Assembly: GCA_036166735.1 (NCBI GenBank)
Contig: JAYZHG010000096.1
Coordinates: forward strand, 1-22,724
Source: JAPYTU01 sp036166735
GTDB lineage: Bacteria; Bacteroidota; Bacteroidia; Cytophagales; MED-G16
Direction: 5' to 3'
DNA: 22,724 nucleotides
Both the position numbers and the translations under genes were made by a program. How positions within the stretch are numbered: the first letter of the stretch is position 1; every line of letters begins with the position of its first letter. Positions 16,068-22,724 of this stretch are shown here, piece after piece. The notes beneath the pieces were generated by a model. The model did no database searches and was not told where the DNA came from. It worked only from the letters and a program-made list of their open reading frames with translations.

Positions 16068-16769
16068 ATGAGTAATTCAATATCTATTTTATTTTTTGTA
16101 ATGTGTATTTTTTCTTGTAATAATATAATAAAAGAAAATAATGATTGGATTTACCTTTTTGATGGTACAACTACTAATGGTTGGAGAGCCTATAATGAGG
16201 ACTCTTTGCCATCTGGATGGATAATAGATAAAGAAGGTGCATTAACATTTAATAAAGAGGATAAGGCTGGTGGTGGAGATATTATTTATGGTATTGAAGA
16301 ATTTGAAAATTTTGAACTTTATTTGGAATGGAAACTTCCTCTTGGAGGAAATAGTGGAATTTTTTATCACATAAAAGAAGGTTTTAATGGAATTGCTCAA
16401 ATTGCTCCTGAATATCAATTAATTGATGATGAAAATTATTCAAAAATTTATAACTATGAGTTACAAGAATGGCAACAAACCGCTTCAGATTATTCTATGT
16501 ATACTGCTGATCCTAAGCAAAAAGTACTTAAACCTATAGGAGAGTGGAATACTACAAAAATTCGTTTTACGCCAGAATTGGTAGAGCATTGGCTTAATGG
16601 TAAAAAAGTTCTTTCTTTTGTTCCTTGGTCAGATGACTGGTATCAAAGAAAAGCAGCTGGAAAATGGAAAAATTCTACTAAATATGGTTCTTTTAAAAGA
16701 GGTTATATTGGTCTTCAGGATCATGATAGTCCTATATGGTTTAGAAATATAAAAATCTTAAAGCTTTAG
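16068..16769 (+). CDS. DUF1080 / 3-keto-disaccharide hydrolase-type lipoprotein
   Basis: A 233-residue lipoprotein: the signal ends CIFSC, with C17 lipidated. The mature part is one DUF1080 domain (concanavalin-like beta-sandwich): IYLFDGTTTNGWR (28-40), the strands FENFELYLEWKLP (79-91), GGNSGIFYHI (93-102), PEYQLIDDE (114-122), then WNTTKIRF, VEHWLNGKKVLSF and the closing GYIGLQDHDSPIWFRNIKI (212-230). Family members have been shown to hydrolyse or eliminate 3-keto-glycosides produced by exported oxidoreductases, and the domain is also a glucanase-like carbohydrate binder elsewhere. It starts two bases after the Gfo/Idh/MocA stop and is the last gene of the operon; the stop lies six bases from the end of a convergent small gene. 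Pairing with the oxidoreductase makes a keto-sugar role likely. Confidence 0.88.
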   Translation: MSNSISILFFVMCIFSCNNIIKENNDWIYLFDGTTTNGWRAYNEDSLPSGWIIDKEGALTFNKEDKAGGGDIIYGIEEFENFELYLEWKLPLGGNSGIFYHIKEGFNGIAQIAPEYQLIDDENYSKIYNYELQEWQQTASDYSMYTADPKQKVLKPIGEWNTTKIRFTPELVEHWLNGKKVLSFVPWSDDWYQRKAAGKWKNSTKYGSFKRGYIGLQDHDSPIWFRNIKILKL

Positions 16770-16775
16770 TTGAAT

Positions 16776-16919
16776 TTAATTAGTGTTTTTTTTAAAACTA
16801 AAATAAATAAACGGAATTAGTAAAAAAAGACCATACTTAAAATTGCTTACAATAGAAAAAACTACTGTAGCTACTAATATGATTAAACTAAATAAAAAAG
16901 ATTTAGTTCTCATAACCAT
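16776..16919 (-). CDS. Small two-helix membrane protein (47 residues)
   Basis: A short reading frame immediately downstream of the large Asp-box protein gene and on the same strand, eight bases after its stop. The product has a Met-Arg-Thr-Lys start, a first hydrophobic segment of about 17 residues (about 8-24), a turn containing Asn, Lys and Gly (26-30), a second hydrophobic segment (about 31-42) and the tail KKNTN. This positive-inside two-helix hairpin layout is what a real small inner-membrane protein looks like. It fills almost all of a space that would otherwise be a 158-base gap in a genome with nearly no gaps. A second ATG six bases in (16913) is an alternative start. I recognise no family; function unknown. 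Confidence 0.6.
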   Translation of the reverse strand: MVMRTKSFLFSLIILVATVVFSIVSNFKYGLFLLIPFIYFSFKKNTN

Positions 16920-16927
16920 TAATTATT

Positions 16928-19900
16928 TCAATTTCCTATAATATAAGGAGCTCCAATTTTTTCTAACTCAATTTTTAATTCAGGAATTTTTGAGGCTGCC
17001 TTTTGTATTTCAACATATATTTTGTTTAACATACTATCTGCAATTTCTAAACTTTGCTTATTTTGACCAGTTGGTCCATAAGTAGTTGATAATCCTCTCA
17101 TCGCATTTCCAATATAACTATTTACTGTTGGGTTATTTCTCTCACCAATTTCTGATTTTGCTGAGTTACCATTAATTTTAGTATCTATATTAGATAATTC
17201 ATTATCAAGATCGTATAATGCTTTTGAAAGTTCATTATTTTCAATTTTACTTCTAGATAATGCTAATCTCATAGCTTTGACACTTTTTATACTTTCATTT
17301 AATAGATTGCTTGCTTTTGCCATCATATTTTGAGTTGAAATAATATTTTCACCATGAATTCTATACTCCTCAAATGACATTCCTTCAAGAACACCTCTTT
17401 GTAAGTGAATAACATTAAAATTGATGGGGCCATCTAGTGTTGTTAGAGTACCATTATATTCTTTGTTTAACGTTGCTGTATAAGTTCCAGGCATAGCCAT
17501 TGGACCAAAATTGAACCATCCTCCTCTTCCTCCACCTCCAGTTCTGATATTATCTGGGTTTATAGGTCTTGAATTTGATTGACGTAAATTCCATGCTACT
17601 CTACTTAAGCCTTTTTTATTTGGACCTTTTACTTTATTTATAATGTTGCCATCTTTATCTTTAATAACAATCCATATTTTTGTTCCTTCATCTTTCCCTT
17701 CAGCATCAATAGCATCCCAATTTATTTTTGGAATACTTTGACCTTTTTTAGCTAATTCTTTTTCTAATTTTACTCTTTTTTCTTTCATTGTTGGATATGA
17801 CTTAGAAAGATGATAAGTAAAAACAGCTCCAAAATCAGGGTTTTCAGCAAAGTAATAATCAGCTCCAGTATTACCGATAACACTTTTAGGTACGTATCCT
17901 AAAGCATCTCTAGTGGAAAACAAAGCTCCTTCTTTTGATAGTCTTTCATTTGACATTTCTCTTAATACAGAATAGTCATCCAGAACAAAGAATCCTCTCC
18001 CAAACGAAGCACCAACTAAATCATTTTCTCTTTTTTGAATAGTTATGTCTCTAAAAGATATTGTTGGAGATCCTGGAAGTTTTTGCCATTTAGTTCCACC
18101 ATTTAATGAAACATAAATTCCTCTTTCTGTCGCAGTGAATAATAAATCTTTGTTCACATGATCTTGTACAAGTCTCCATATTAGAGTTCTATCTGGAATA
18201 TTGTTACTTATAGAAGTCCATGTATTTCCCATGTCAGTACTTTTAAACAAGTAGGGAGAGTAATCTCCTTCTTTGTGATTATCGAGTGATACATAAACTG
18301 TATTAACATCATGTAAATCTGCTTTAATATCATTAACAAATGATCTGTTTGGTAACCCTAGAGATGTTACAGGTATTTTTTTCCATGTAGTTCCACCATT
18401 TGTTGTAACTTGAATATATCCATCATCTGTACCTGCATATAAAACCCCTTCCTGTAACGATGATTCAGAAATTGAAGTAATGGTATTATAGTTAGACATT
18501 GCTCCAACATCCCATGCATTATCCCAACCTTGTCTTTTTCCCATAATTTCTAGGTCAATTCTTTCTTCATTTCTAGTTAAATCACCGGATATAGGTTCCC
18601 AACTATCACCTCTATTCTCTGATCTCCATACTCTTTGAGAGGCGAAATAAAGTCTTTCAGGCTTGTGAGGACTTACTAAAATTGGAGCATCCCAATTAAA
18701 TCTTTCATAATTTTCTCCTTCTCTTGGTTGAGGTTGGATTAAAACTGTTTCTCCAGTATTTAAATCAATTCTATGGAGAACACCTTGTTGAAATTCACCA
18801 TAAACAATTTCATTATAAACTGGGTCTGTTGCAGTTTGATGACCATCAGCACCAAGTATTTTATACCAATTAGCATTTCTTATACCTTGTCTTTCGTCTG
18901 TCCTAGATGGACCACCAGCTGAACCATTATCTTGAGTTCCTCCAAAAATGTGATAGAATGGATATGCATTATTTACAGCAACTTTATAAAATTGGGTAAT
19001 AGGTAAATTTTTATGGTATTTCCATGTATTAGCCAAATCAAAAGACTCATAAATTCCAGCGTCAGTTCCAACTAATAAATAATTAGGATCATCATCTCTA
19101 AATGTAATAGAGTGATTATCTGAATGTTTGTCTGCTTCTTTAAGTTGTGTAAATGTTTTTCCCCCATCTTCAGAAGTTAGTATTCTGACATTCATTAGGT
19201 ATAATCTATCAAATTTATGGGGGCTAGCATATAGTTCTTGGTAATAGTGAGGACCAGTTCCACCAGAAACAGTATTAGACATTTTTGTCCATGAAGAACC
19301 TCTGTCAGAAGATCTATATACTCCTCCTTTAAGTCTTTCAAGTTCAAGAGCAGCATAAAGAACATCTGGATTTTGAGGTGAAATAGCAAAACCTATTTTT
19401 CCAATATTTGATTTCGGAAGACCGGTTTTTAATTTTTCCCAAGTTTCACCTCCATCTATAGATCTGTGTAAACCAGATTCAGGACCACCACCCATTAATG
19501 CAGCTACAGTTCTATGTCTTTGCCAAGTAGCAGCATATAATCTATTTGGATTTCTTGGGTCTATAATAACTTCTGTTACTCCAGTCCATTCACCTCCACC
19601 TAATACTTTTTTCCAATTTTTTCCTCCATCTGTTGTTTTGTATAAACCTCTCTCTCCTCCAGAACTCCATAGTGGACCTTGAGAAGCAACCCAAACCACA
19701 TTAGAATTATTTGGGTGTACTATTATTTTCGATATATGTTCAGAGTTCTTTAAACCCATATTTTTCCACGATTTTCCTCCATTTGTACTTTTAAAAACTC
19801 CATCTCCAAACGCTACGTGTCTTCCTCCAACATTTTCTCCAGTTCCTATCCAGATTATTGAATTGTCATTAGGATCGATTGAGACACAACCTGTTGAATA

Positions 19901-20194
19901 AGTTGATTCTCTATCAAAGATTGGTTTCCAAGTAGTACCTGAATTTTCTGTTTTCCATACACCACTTGATCCAGTTGCAACGTACCATACATTATCATTT
20001 TTTGGATGAATAGCTATATCTGAAATTCTTCCTGATAAGAAAGCAGGACCAATATTTCTAAGTTTTAGTGCTGATAATGAAATCTTTTCTTCTTTTGTTG
20101 TTGTGGGGTTTACATTTTTATTATTTTTTCTTCTTTGGGAATAAACATCAAAAAATAAACAAGAAATAAGAATATATATAAATATTTTTTTCAT
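16928..20194 (-). CDS. Secreted Asp-box beta-propeller protein (VPS10/sortilin-like)
   Basis: A 1088-residue exported protein with a Sec signal (1-19, then Gln). From about residue 41 to 745 it is built of propeller blades with Asp-box motifs (S/T-x-D/N-x-G-x-x-W): I count about ten, near residues 82, 136, 187, 245, 295, 341, 525, 597, 652 and 696, many preceded by strands such as LYAATW or VLYAGT. This is the arrangement of the VPS10/sortilin-like and BNR-repeat proteins that are abundant in marine Bacteroidota, often annotated as glycosyl hydrolases without proof. Residues about 870-985 look like a beta domain (FnIII-like, with the Gly-rich stretch GGGGRGG), and the last 100 residues are mainly helical. 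No type IX secretion C-terminal domain is visible. The gene is divergent from the CDCC propeller lipoprotein. Binding or peptidase-associated roles are possible; no catalytic site can be named. Confidence 0.9.
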   Translation of the reverse strand: MKKIFIYILISCLFFDVYSQRRKNNKNVNPTTTKEEKISLSALKLRNIGPAFLSGRISDIAIHPKNDNVWYVATGSSGVWKTENSGTTWKPIFDRESTYSTGCVSIDPNDNSIIWIGTGENVGGRHVAFGDGVFKSTNGGKSWKNMGLKNSEHISKIIVHPNNSNVVWVASQGPLWSSGGERGLYKTTDGGKNWKKVLGGGEWTGVTEVIIDPRNPNRLYAATWQRHRTVAALMGGGPESGLHRSIDGGETWEKLKTGLPKSNIGKIGFAISPQNPDVLYAALELERLKGGVYRSSDRGSSWTKMSNTVSGGTGPHYYQELYASPHKFDRLYLMNVRILTSEDGGKTFTQLKEADKHSDNHSITFRDDDPNYLLVGTDAGIYESFDLANTWKYHKNLPITQFYKVAVNNAYPFYHIFGGTQDNGSAGGPSRTDERQGIRNANWYKILGADGHQTATDPVYNEIVYGEFQQGVLHRIDLNTGETVLIQPQPREGENYERFNWDAPILVSPHKPERLYFASQRVWRSENRGDSWEPISGDLTRNEERIDLEIMGKRQGWDNAWDVGAMSNYNTITSISESSLQEGVLYAGTDDGYIQVTTNGGTTWKKIPVTSLGLPNRSFVNDIKADLHDVNTVYVSLDNHKEGDYSPYLFKSTDMGNTWTSISNNIPDRTLIWRLVQDHVNKDLLFTATERGIYVSLNGGTKWQKLPGSPTISFRDITIQKRENDLVGASFGRGFFVLDDYSVLREMSNERLSKEGALFSTRDALGYVPKSVIGNTGADYYFAENPDFGAVFTYHLSKSYPTMKEKRVKLEKELAKKGQSIPKINWDAIDAEGKDEGTKIWIVIKDKDGNIINKVKGPNKKGLSRVAWNLRQSNSRPINPDNIRTGGGGRGGWFNFGPMAMPGTYTATLNKEYNGTLTTLDGPINFNVIHLQRGVLEGMSFEEYRIHGENIISTQNMMAKASNLLNESIKSVKAMRLALSRSKIENNELSKALYDLDNELSNIDTKINGNSAKSEIGERNNPTVNSYIGNAMRGLSTTYGPTGQNKQSLEIADSMLNKIYVEIQKAASKIPELKIELEKIGAPYIIGN

Positions 20195-20277
20195 AATAGT
20201 TGGTTTTATTTGATAAAAGGAAGGTTAATTTATAAAAATTATATTAATTTATTTCTTTAATTTAAAACATTTATTAT
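20195..20277. promoter_or_regulatory. Divergent intergenic region between two propeller genes
   Basis: An 83-base, strongly AT-rich gap between divergent genes, which must hold the promoter of the minus-strand propeller gene and probably that of the plus-strand lipoprotein. I found no full TAnnTTTG -7 box with a matching upstream TTG on either strand, no operator-like repeat and no hairpin. Confidence 0.35.
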
Positions 20278-21483
20278 TTGTATAGGATATTAACGCTTTT
20301 TATTATTTCTATTTTAATCTCATGTAAGACAAATGATGGTATCAATGAGATAAATTTTTCTTATAACTCTAGTAATACTGGAGAATCGTTTTTATTATCA
20401 ACTGATAATGATCTTTATATATCATGGATTGAAGAGTCTATGGATACTAGTTATTTATATATGAGTAAACTTAATTTAGATATATGGGGTAAGAGAGAAC
20501 TTATAACTAAGGGTGTAGATTGGTTTGTTAATTGGGCTGATTTTCCTTCTATATCAATAAATAATAAAAGTGATTTAATGATTGCTCATTATTTAAAAAA
20601 AAGTTCTGAAGAAATATTTTCATATGATGTGAATTATCTAGTTAGTAAAAATAAATCTTGGATTGATAAATTTAAAATGCATAATGATAGCACTTTTTCT
20701 GAACATGGTTTTGTATCTATAACATCTTATAAAAATGGATTTTTATCTACATGGTTAGATGGAAGAAATACAACTTCTTCTAAAGAACAGTATGGACACG
20801 CATCTGGTCCAATGTCCCTTAGGTCTGCTATTATAAACTCTGAGGGAGAAATTATTGATGAAAGTGAAATTGATAATATGGTTTGTGACTGCTGCCAAAC
20901 ATCACTAACTGTTTCAGATAATATTCCAATTGTTGTTTATAGAGACAGATCCAAAAATGAAATTAGAGATATATCAGTATCTAGATTTATTAATTCATCA
21001 TGGACTAATTCGTATTCTTTAAATGATGATAATTGGAAAATAAATGGTTGCCCTGTTAACGGTCCAAGTATTGAGTCAAAAGGTAAAGATGTAGTAGTAG
21101 CTTGGTTTTCTGCAGCAGATGGAAATCCTCAGGTAAGTTTAAAATTTTCAAATAATCAAGGAAAATCATTTGGAGAAAAAATATTAATAAATGATTTAAA
21201 TAATATTCCACTAGGTAGGGTTGATCTAGATTTTATTGACCAAAAATCAGTTGTTGTCAGTTGGTTATCTACAAATAAAGGTGTTGGTTCAATAAATTTG
21301 AGAAAAATAAATATGAATGGAAATATGGGTGAAATAGTTAGTTTATCTAATGTTTCAAGTAGTAGGACAACTGGATTTCCTCAACTTGAGAGACTTAAAA
21401 ATGATATTTTTCTTTCTTGGACTGATGAGACGAATGGAATAAAAAAAATTAGAACATTTAAACTTCCAATATCAAGTCTTTAA
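20278..21483 (+). CDS. Beta-propeller lipoprotein with CDCC motif (sialidase-like fold, function unknown)
   Basis: A 401-residue lipoprotein: a short signal ends LISC, with C16 lipidated. The rest shows repeating WxE/WxD-type strands (LYISWIEE, FLSTWLDGR, VVVAWFSAAD, VVVSWLS, IFLSWTDE), giving a five- or six-bladed propeller of the kind database pipelines call exo-alpha-sialidase. The sialidase arginine triad cannot be identified, so that label would be unsafe. Distinctive blocks are VCDCCQTSL (202-210), VYRDRSKNEIRDI (220-232), INGCPVNGPSI (255-265) and RTTGFPQLE (363-371). C203, C205, C206 and C258 could form disulfides or a metal site. The start is TTG at 20278: an in-frame TAA at 20263-20265 precludes a longer ATG form, and later starts would lose the signal peptide. 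Its TAA overlaps the stop of the convergent beta-lactamase-like gene. Confidence 0.82.
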   Translation: MYRILTLFIISILISCKTNDGINEINFSYNSSNTGESFLLSTDNDLYISWIEESMDTSYLYMSKLNLDIWGKRELITKGVDWFVNWADFPSISINNKSDLMIAHYLKKSSEEIFSYDVNYLVSKNKSWIDKFKMHNDSTFSEHGFVSITSYKNGFLSTWLDGRNTTSSKEQYGHASGPMSLRSAIINSEGEIIDESEIDNMVCDCCQTSLTVSDNIPIVVYRDRSKNEIRDISVSRFINSSWTNSYSLNDDNWKINGCPVNGPSIESKGKDVVVAWFSAADGNPQVSLKFSNNQGKSFGEKILINDLNNIPLGRVDLDFIDQKSVVVSWLSTNKGVGSINLRKINMNGNMGEIVSLSNVSSSRTTGFPQLERLKNDIFLSWTDETNGIKKIRTFKLPISSL

Positions 21484-22361
21484 TTTAAAGTTTTATATAT
21501 AAGCTCAGATATTTTTGCCATCATTTCTGTTCCACTTTCCATATCGGACATATTTTTTGATAATAGAACAATAACATATTTTTTTCCATCTTTTAAAAAT
21601 ACAATTCCAGAATCATGATGAACTCCAGTTATCATACCGGTTTTATTAGCAATTTCAATATTTTTAGGTAAATATTTAGGTATAATATCATCATATTTTT
21701 GATCTTTTAAAATCTCAATCATTATAGCTGATGATTCATTATTTATAATTTTTCCTTTAGCTAATTTTTCATATATAATAAGTAAATCTTTTGCCGAGGT
21801 AGTATTATTTAGTCCTAATTCAAAGGCTTTTATATCTTCAACACCTCGAAGAACATTTATGTTTAAAGCTCCTATTTCTTTCATAGATTTTGTAACATTA
21901 TTTGCTCCTATATACTCTATAAGTATATTAGTAGCAAAATTACTACTGATTGTTATCATCTCATAAATTAAATTATTTATAGAGTAATATTGTCCAAGTT
22001 TGTTGTATGTGTTTTTATCACTGTCATCAAATTCAGATAATTTATATATAGTTCCATCAACAATACTTTTAAATTTATTTTTTATTTGTAATGTATCTTC
22101 TAGAGATAATTTTCCCTGATGAAGTTGTTTATAAAATTCAATCATTACAGGCGTTTTCATGGTACTTGCTGCATGAAAAATTTCATTTTCGTTAATTAAA
22201 ATTTCTTTTCCATCATCTAAATTTTTGAATGCTAAAGCAAAGTTTCCAGTCTCATCATTAAATTTTGAAATAATTTTTTTTTCAAGAATATTGTAATCTA
22301 TTTTCTTATCACATGATCCTAATGATAAACCTATTAATATAAGAATACTTCTTTGTAGCAT
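21480..22361 (-). CDS. Class A beta-lactamase-like serine hydrolase, lipoprotein
   Basis: A 293-residue lipoprotein (signal ending SLGSC, C17) of the beta-lactamase/transpeptidase-like family. Motif 1 is STMK with S66 nucleophile and K69. The SDN-loop position reads ISSNFATN (138-145), so the middle Asp is Ser (S139-S140-N141). E181 in ELGLN has the spacing ExxLN of the class A omega-loop glutamate, and NKTGMITGV (239-247) supplies the KTG triad. The distance from S66 to the SSN triad is 73 residues, longer than the canonical 60, through an insert around 95-115. All core residues for acylation are present, and a deacylating Glu is possible. Such proteins in environmental Bacteroidota may be true beta-lactamases, esterases or peptidoglycan-related enzymes; activity cannot be decided. 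Its start is 24 bases after the lamin-tail gene. Confidence 0.85.
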   Translation of the reverse strand: MLQRSILILIGLSLGSCDKKIDYNILEKKIISKFNDETGNFALAFKNLDDGKEILINENEIFHAASTMKTPVMIEFYKQLHQGKLSLEDTLQIKNKFKSIVDGTIYKLSEFDDSDKNTYNKLGQYYSINNLIYEMITISSNFATNILIEYIGANNVTKSMKEIGALNINVLRGVEDIKAFELGLNNTTSAKDLLIIYEKLAKGKIINNESSAIMIEILKDQKYDDIIPKYLPKNIEIANKTGMITGVHHDSGIVFLKDGKKYVIVLLSKNMSDMESGTEMMAKISELIYKTLN

Positions 22362-22385
22362 TTTTAAAAATATAAATTCAAAAAA

Positions 22386-22724
22386 TTAAAGATTTGCACC
22401 TCCAGGAGTTGGATTATTGTAAAATATCCACTCATCCATGTTATCAATATTTCTACCCATTGATATATCGGTAGTTTGTGATTCGTATGTAACTGAGTCA
22501 ACAACAGTTATTCCATCAGAGTCGATTAAAATTACTGATTCTCCTTTTGCTTTAAGTTTTTTACTTACATGAAGGACACCCTGTTCTTGATCGTCATCAC
22601 ACCAAATAATTAAATACCCTCCAGCTGGTATAGTTGTAGTTGAGGATTCATCATTAGGAATTAAATAAGGGTTGTCATCACCTGGGGTATCTGTAAAATA
22701 CATTCCTCCAATATCTATAGGATC
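22386..22724 (-). CDS. Lamin-tail-domain protein, C-terminal fragment (runs off the window)
   Basis: The frame is open to the right edge of the window, so only the last 112 residues are seen and the true start lies outside; an internal ATG at 22703 should not be taken as the start. The fragment is the second half of a lamin-tail domain: DPIDIGGMYFTD, then a loop rich in Asp, IPAGGYLIIWCDDDQ, KLKAKGESVILIDSDGITVVDSV, QTTDISMGRNIDNMDEWIFY and the closing NPTPGGANL. In Bacteroidota these domains occur at the ends of large secreted proteins, for example nucleases, CotH-type or adhesin-like proteins. The protein ends at the domain, with no type IX secretion signal after it. Confidence 0.85.
   Translation of the reverse strand, partial: DPIDIGGMYFTDTPGDDNPYLIPNDESSTTTIPAGGYLIIWCDDDQEQGVLHVSKKLKAKGESVILIDSDGITVVDSVTYESQTTDISMGRNIDNMDEWIFYNNPTPGGANL

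Noticed and set aside
16758..16800. Hairpin terminator near TAAAGCTTTA and the following T-run
   Set aside because: The palindrome lies inside the end of the DUF1080 gene, is short and AT-rich, and is not followed directly by the T-run.
16928..20194. Calling the Asp-box protein a glycosyl hydrolase
   Set aside because: Asp boxes are structural; no catalytic residues could be named.
20278..21483. Calling the propeller lipoprotein an exo-alpha-sialidase
   Set aside because: Propeller strands are visible but the Arg triad and catalytic Tyr/Glu were not identified, and the CDCC and GCPVNGP blocks are foreign to sialidases.
1..22724. tRNA, rRNA, CRISPR, insertion sequence, toxin-antitoxin or phage-defence genes
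   Set aside because: Looked for on both strands; no gap is large enough for most of these, and no matching protein or repeat pattern was seen.

Overview
The window is AT-rich (roughly 28-30% GC by eye) and very densely coded. Its families point to a marine-type, streamlined member of the Bacteroidota, probably a flavobacterial lineage: DUF2911, a SMUG2/DUF4918-type glycosylase, VPS10/Asp-box propellers, DUF1080, a lamin-tail protein, Tat-exported Gfo/Idh/MocA proteins, almost no recognisable Shine-Dalgarno sequences and lysine/isoleucine/asparagine-rich proteins. The genus cannot be fixed from the sequence alone. No tRNA, rRNA, CRISPR array, insertion sequence or phage gene was seen, and no gene-free stretch reaches 300 bases.

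Layout. (1) 150-1502 (+): a secreted heavy-metal-associated-domain protein directly abutting an outer-membrane beta-barrel protein. (2) 1503-5282 (-): a compact five-gene run, transcribed right to left: secreted Cys-containing protein, sugar-type nucleotidyltransferase, DUF2911 protein, SMUG2-like uracil-DNA glycosylase, Tat-exported glycosylasparaginase. (3) 5407-10691 (+): sodium/solute symporter, YwaF-like membrane protein, and the three-gene proton-translocating NAD(P) transhydrogenase pntAA-pntAB-pntB. (4) 10746-16769 (+): a carbohydrate locus with galactose mutarotase followed by a tightly packed four-gene operon (GH109-like NAD-dependent glycosidase, sialate O-acetylesterase-type SGNH esterase, second Gfo/Idh/MocA oxidoreductase, DUF1080/3-keto-disaccharide hydrolase-type lipoprotein). 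(5) 16776-20194 (-): a large Asp-box (VPS10/sortilin-like) propeller protein followed by an unlisted 47-residue two-helix membrane protein. (6) 20278-21483 (+): a propeller lipoprotein with a CDCC motif. (7) 21480-22724 (-): a class A beta-lactamase-like lipoprotein and, upstream of it, the C-terminal end of a lamin-tail-domain protein cut by the window edge.

How the genes may work together. The best candidate for a coherent system is region 4. Two Tat-exported NAD(P)-binding proteins, an SGNH esterase lipoprotein and a DUF1080 lipoprotein sit with gaps of 2-3 bases between genes. This fits removal of O-acyl decoration plus NAD-assisted (oxidation/elimination or keto-sugar) glycosidic bond cleavage at the cell envelope, with GalM and possibly the upstream symporter handling released sugars. 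No SusC/SusD pair is present in the window. Together with the glycosylasparaginase this could indicate use of amino-sugar or glycoprotein glycans, but the substrate is inference. The remaining neighbours (DNA repair, transhydrogenase, metal protein plus barrel) look like ordinary housekeeping or accessory genes packed alongside.

Gene ends are unusually tight: three convergent pairs have 0, 6 and -4 bases between stops, leaving no room for hairpin terminators, and several starts at coupled junctions are TTG or GTG.
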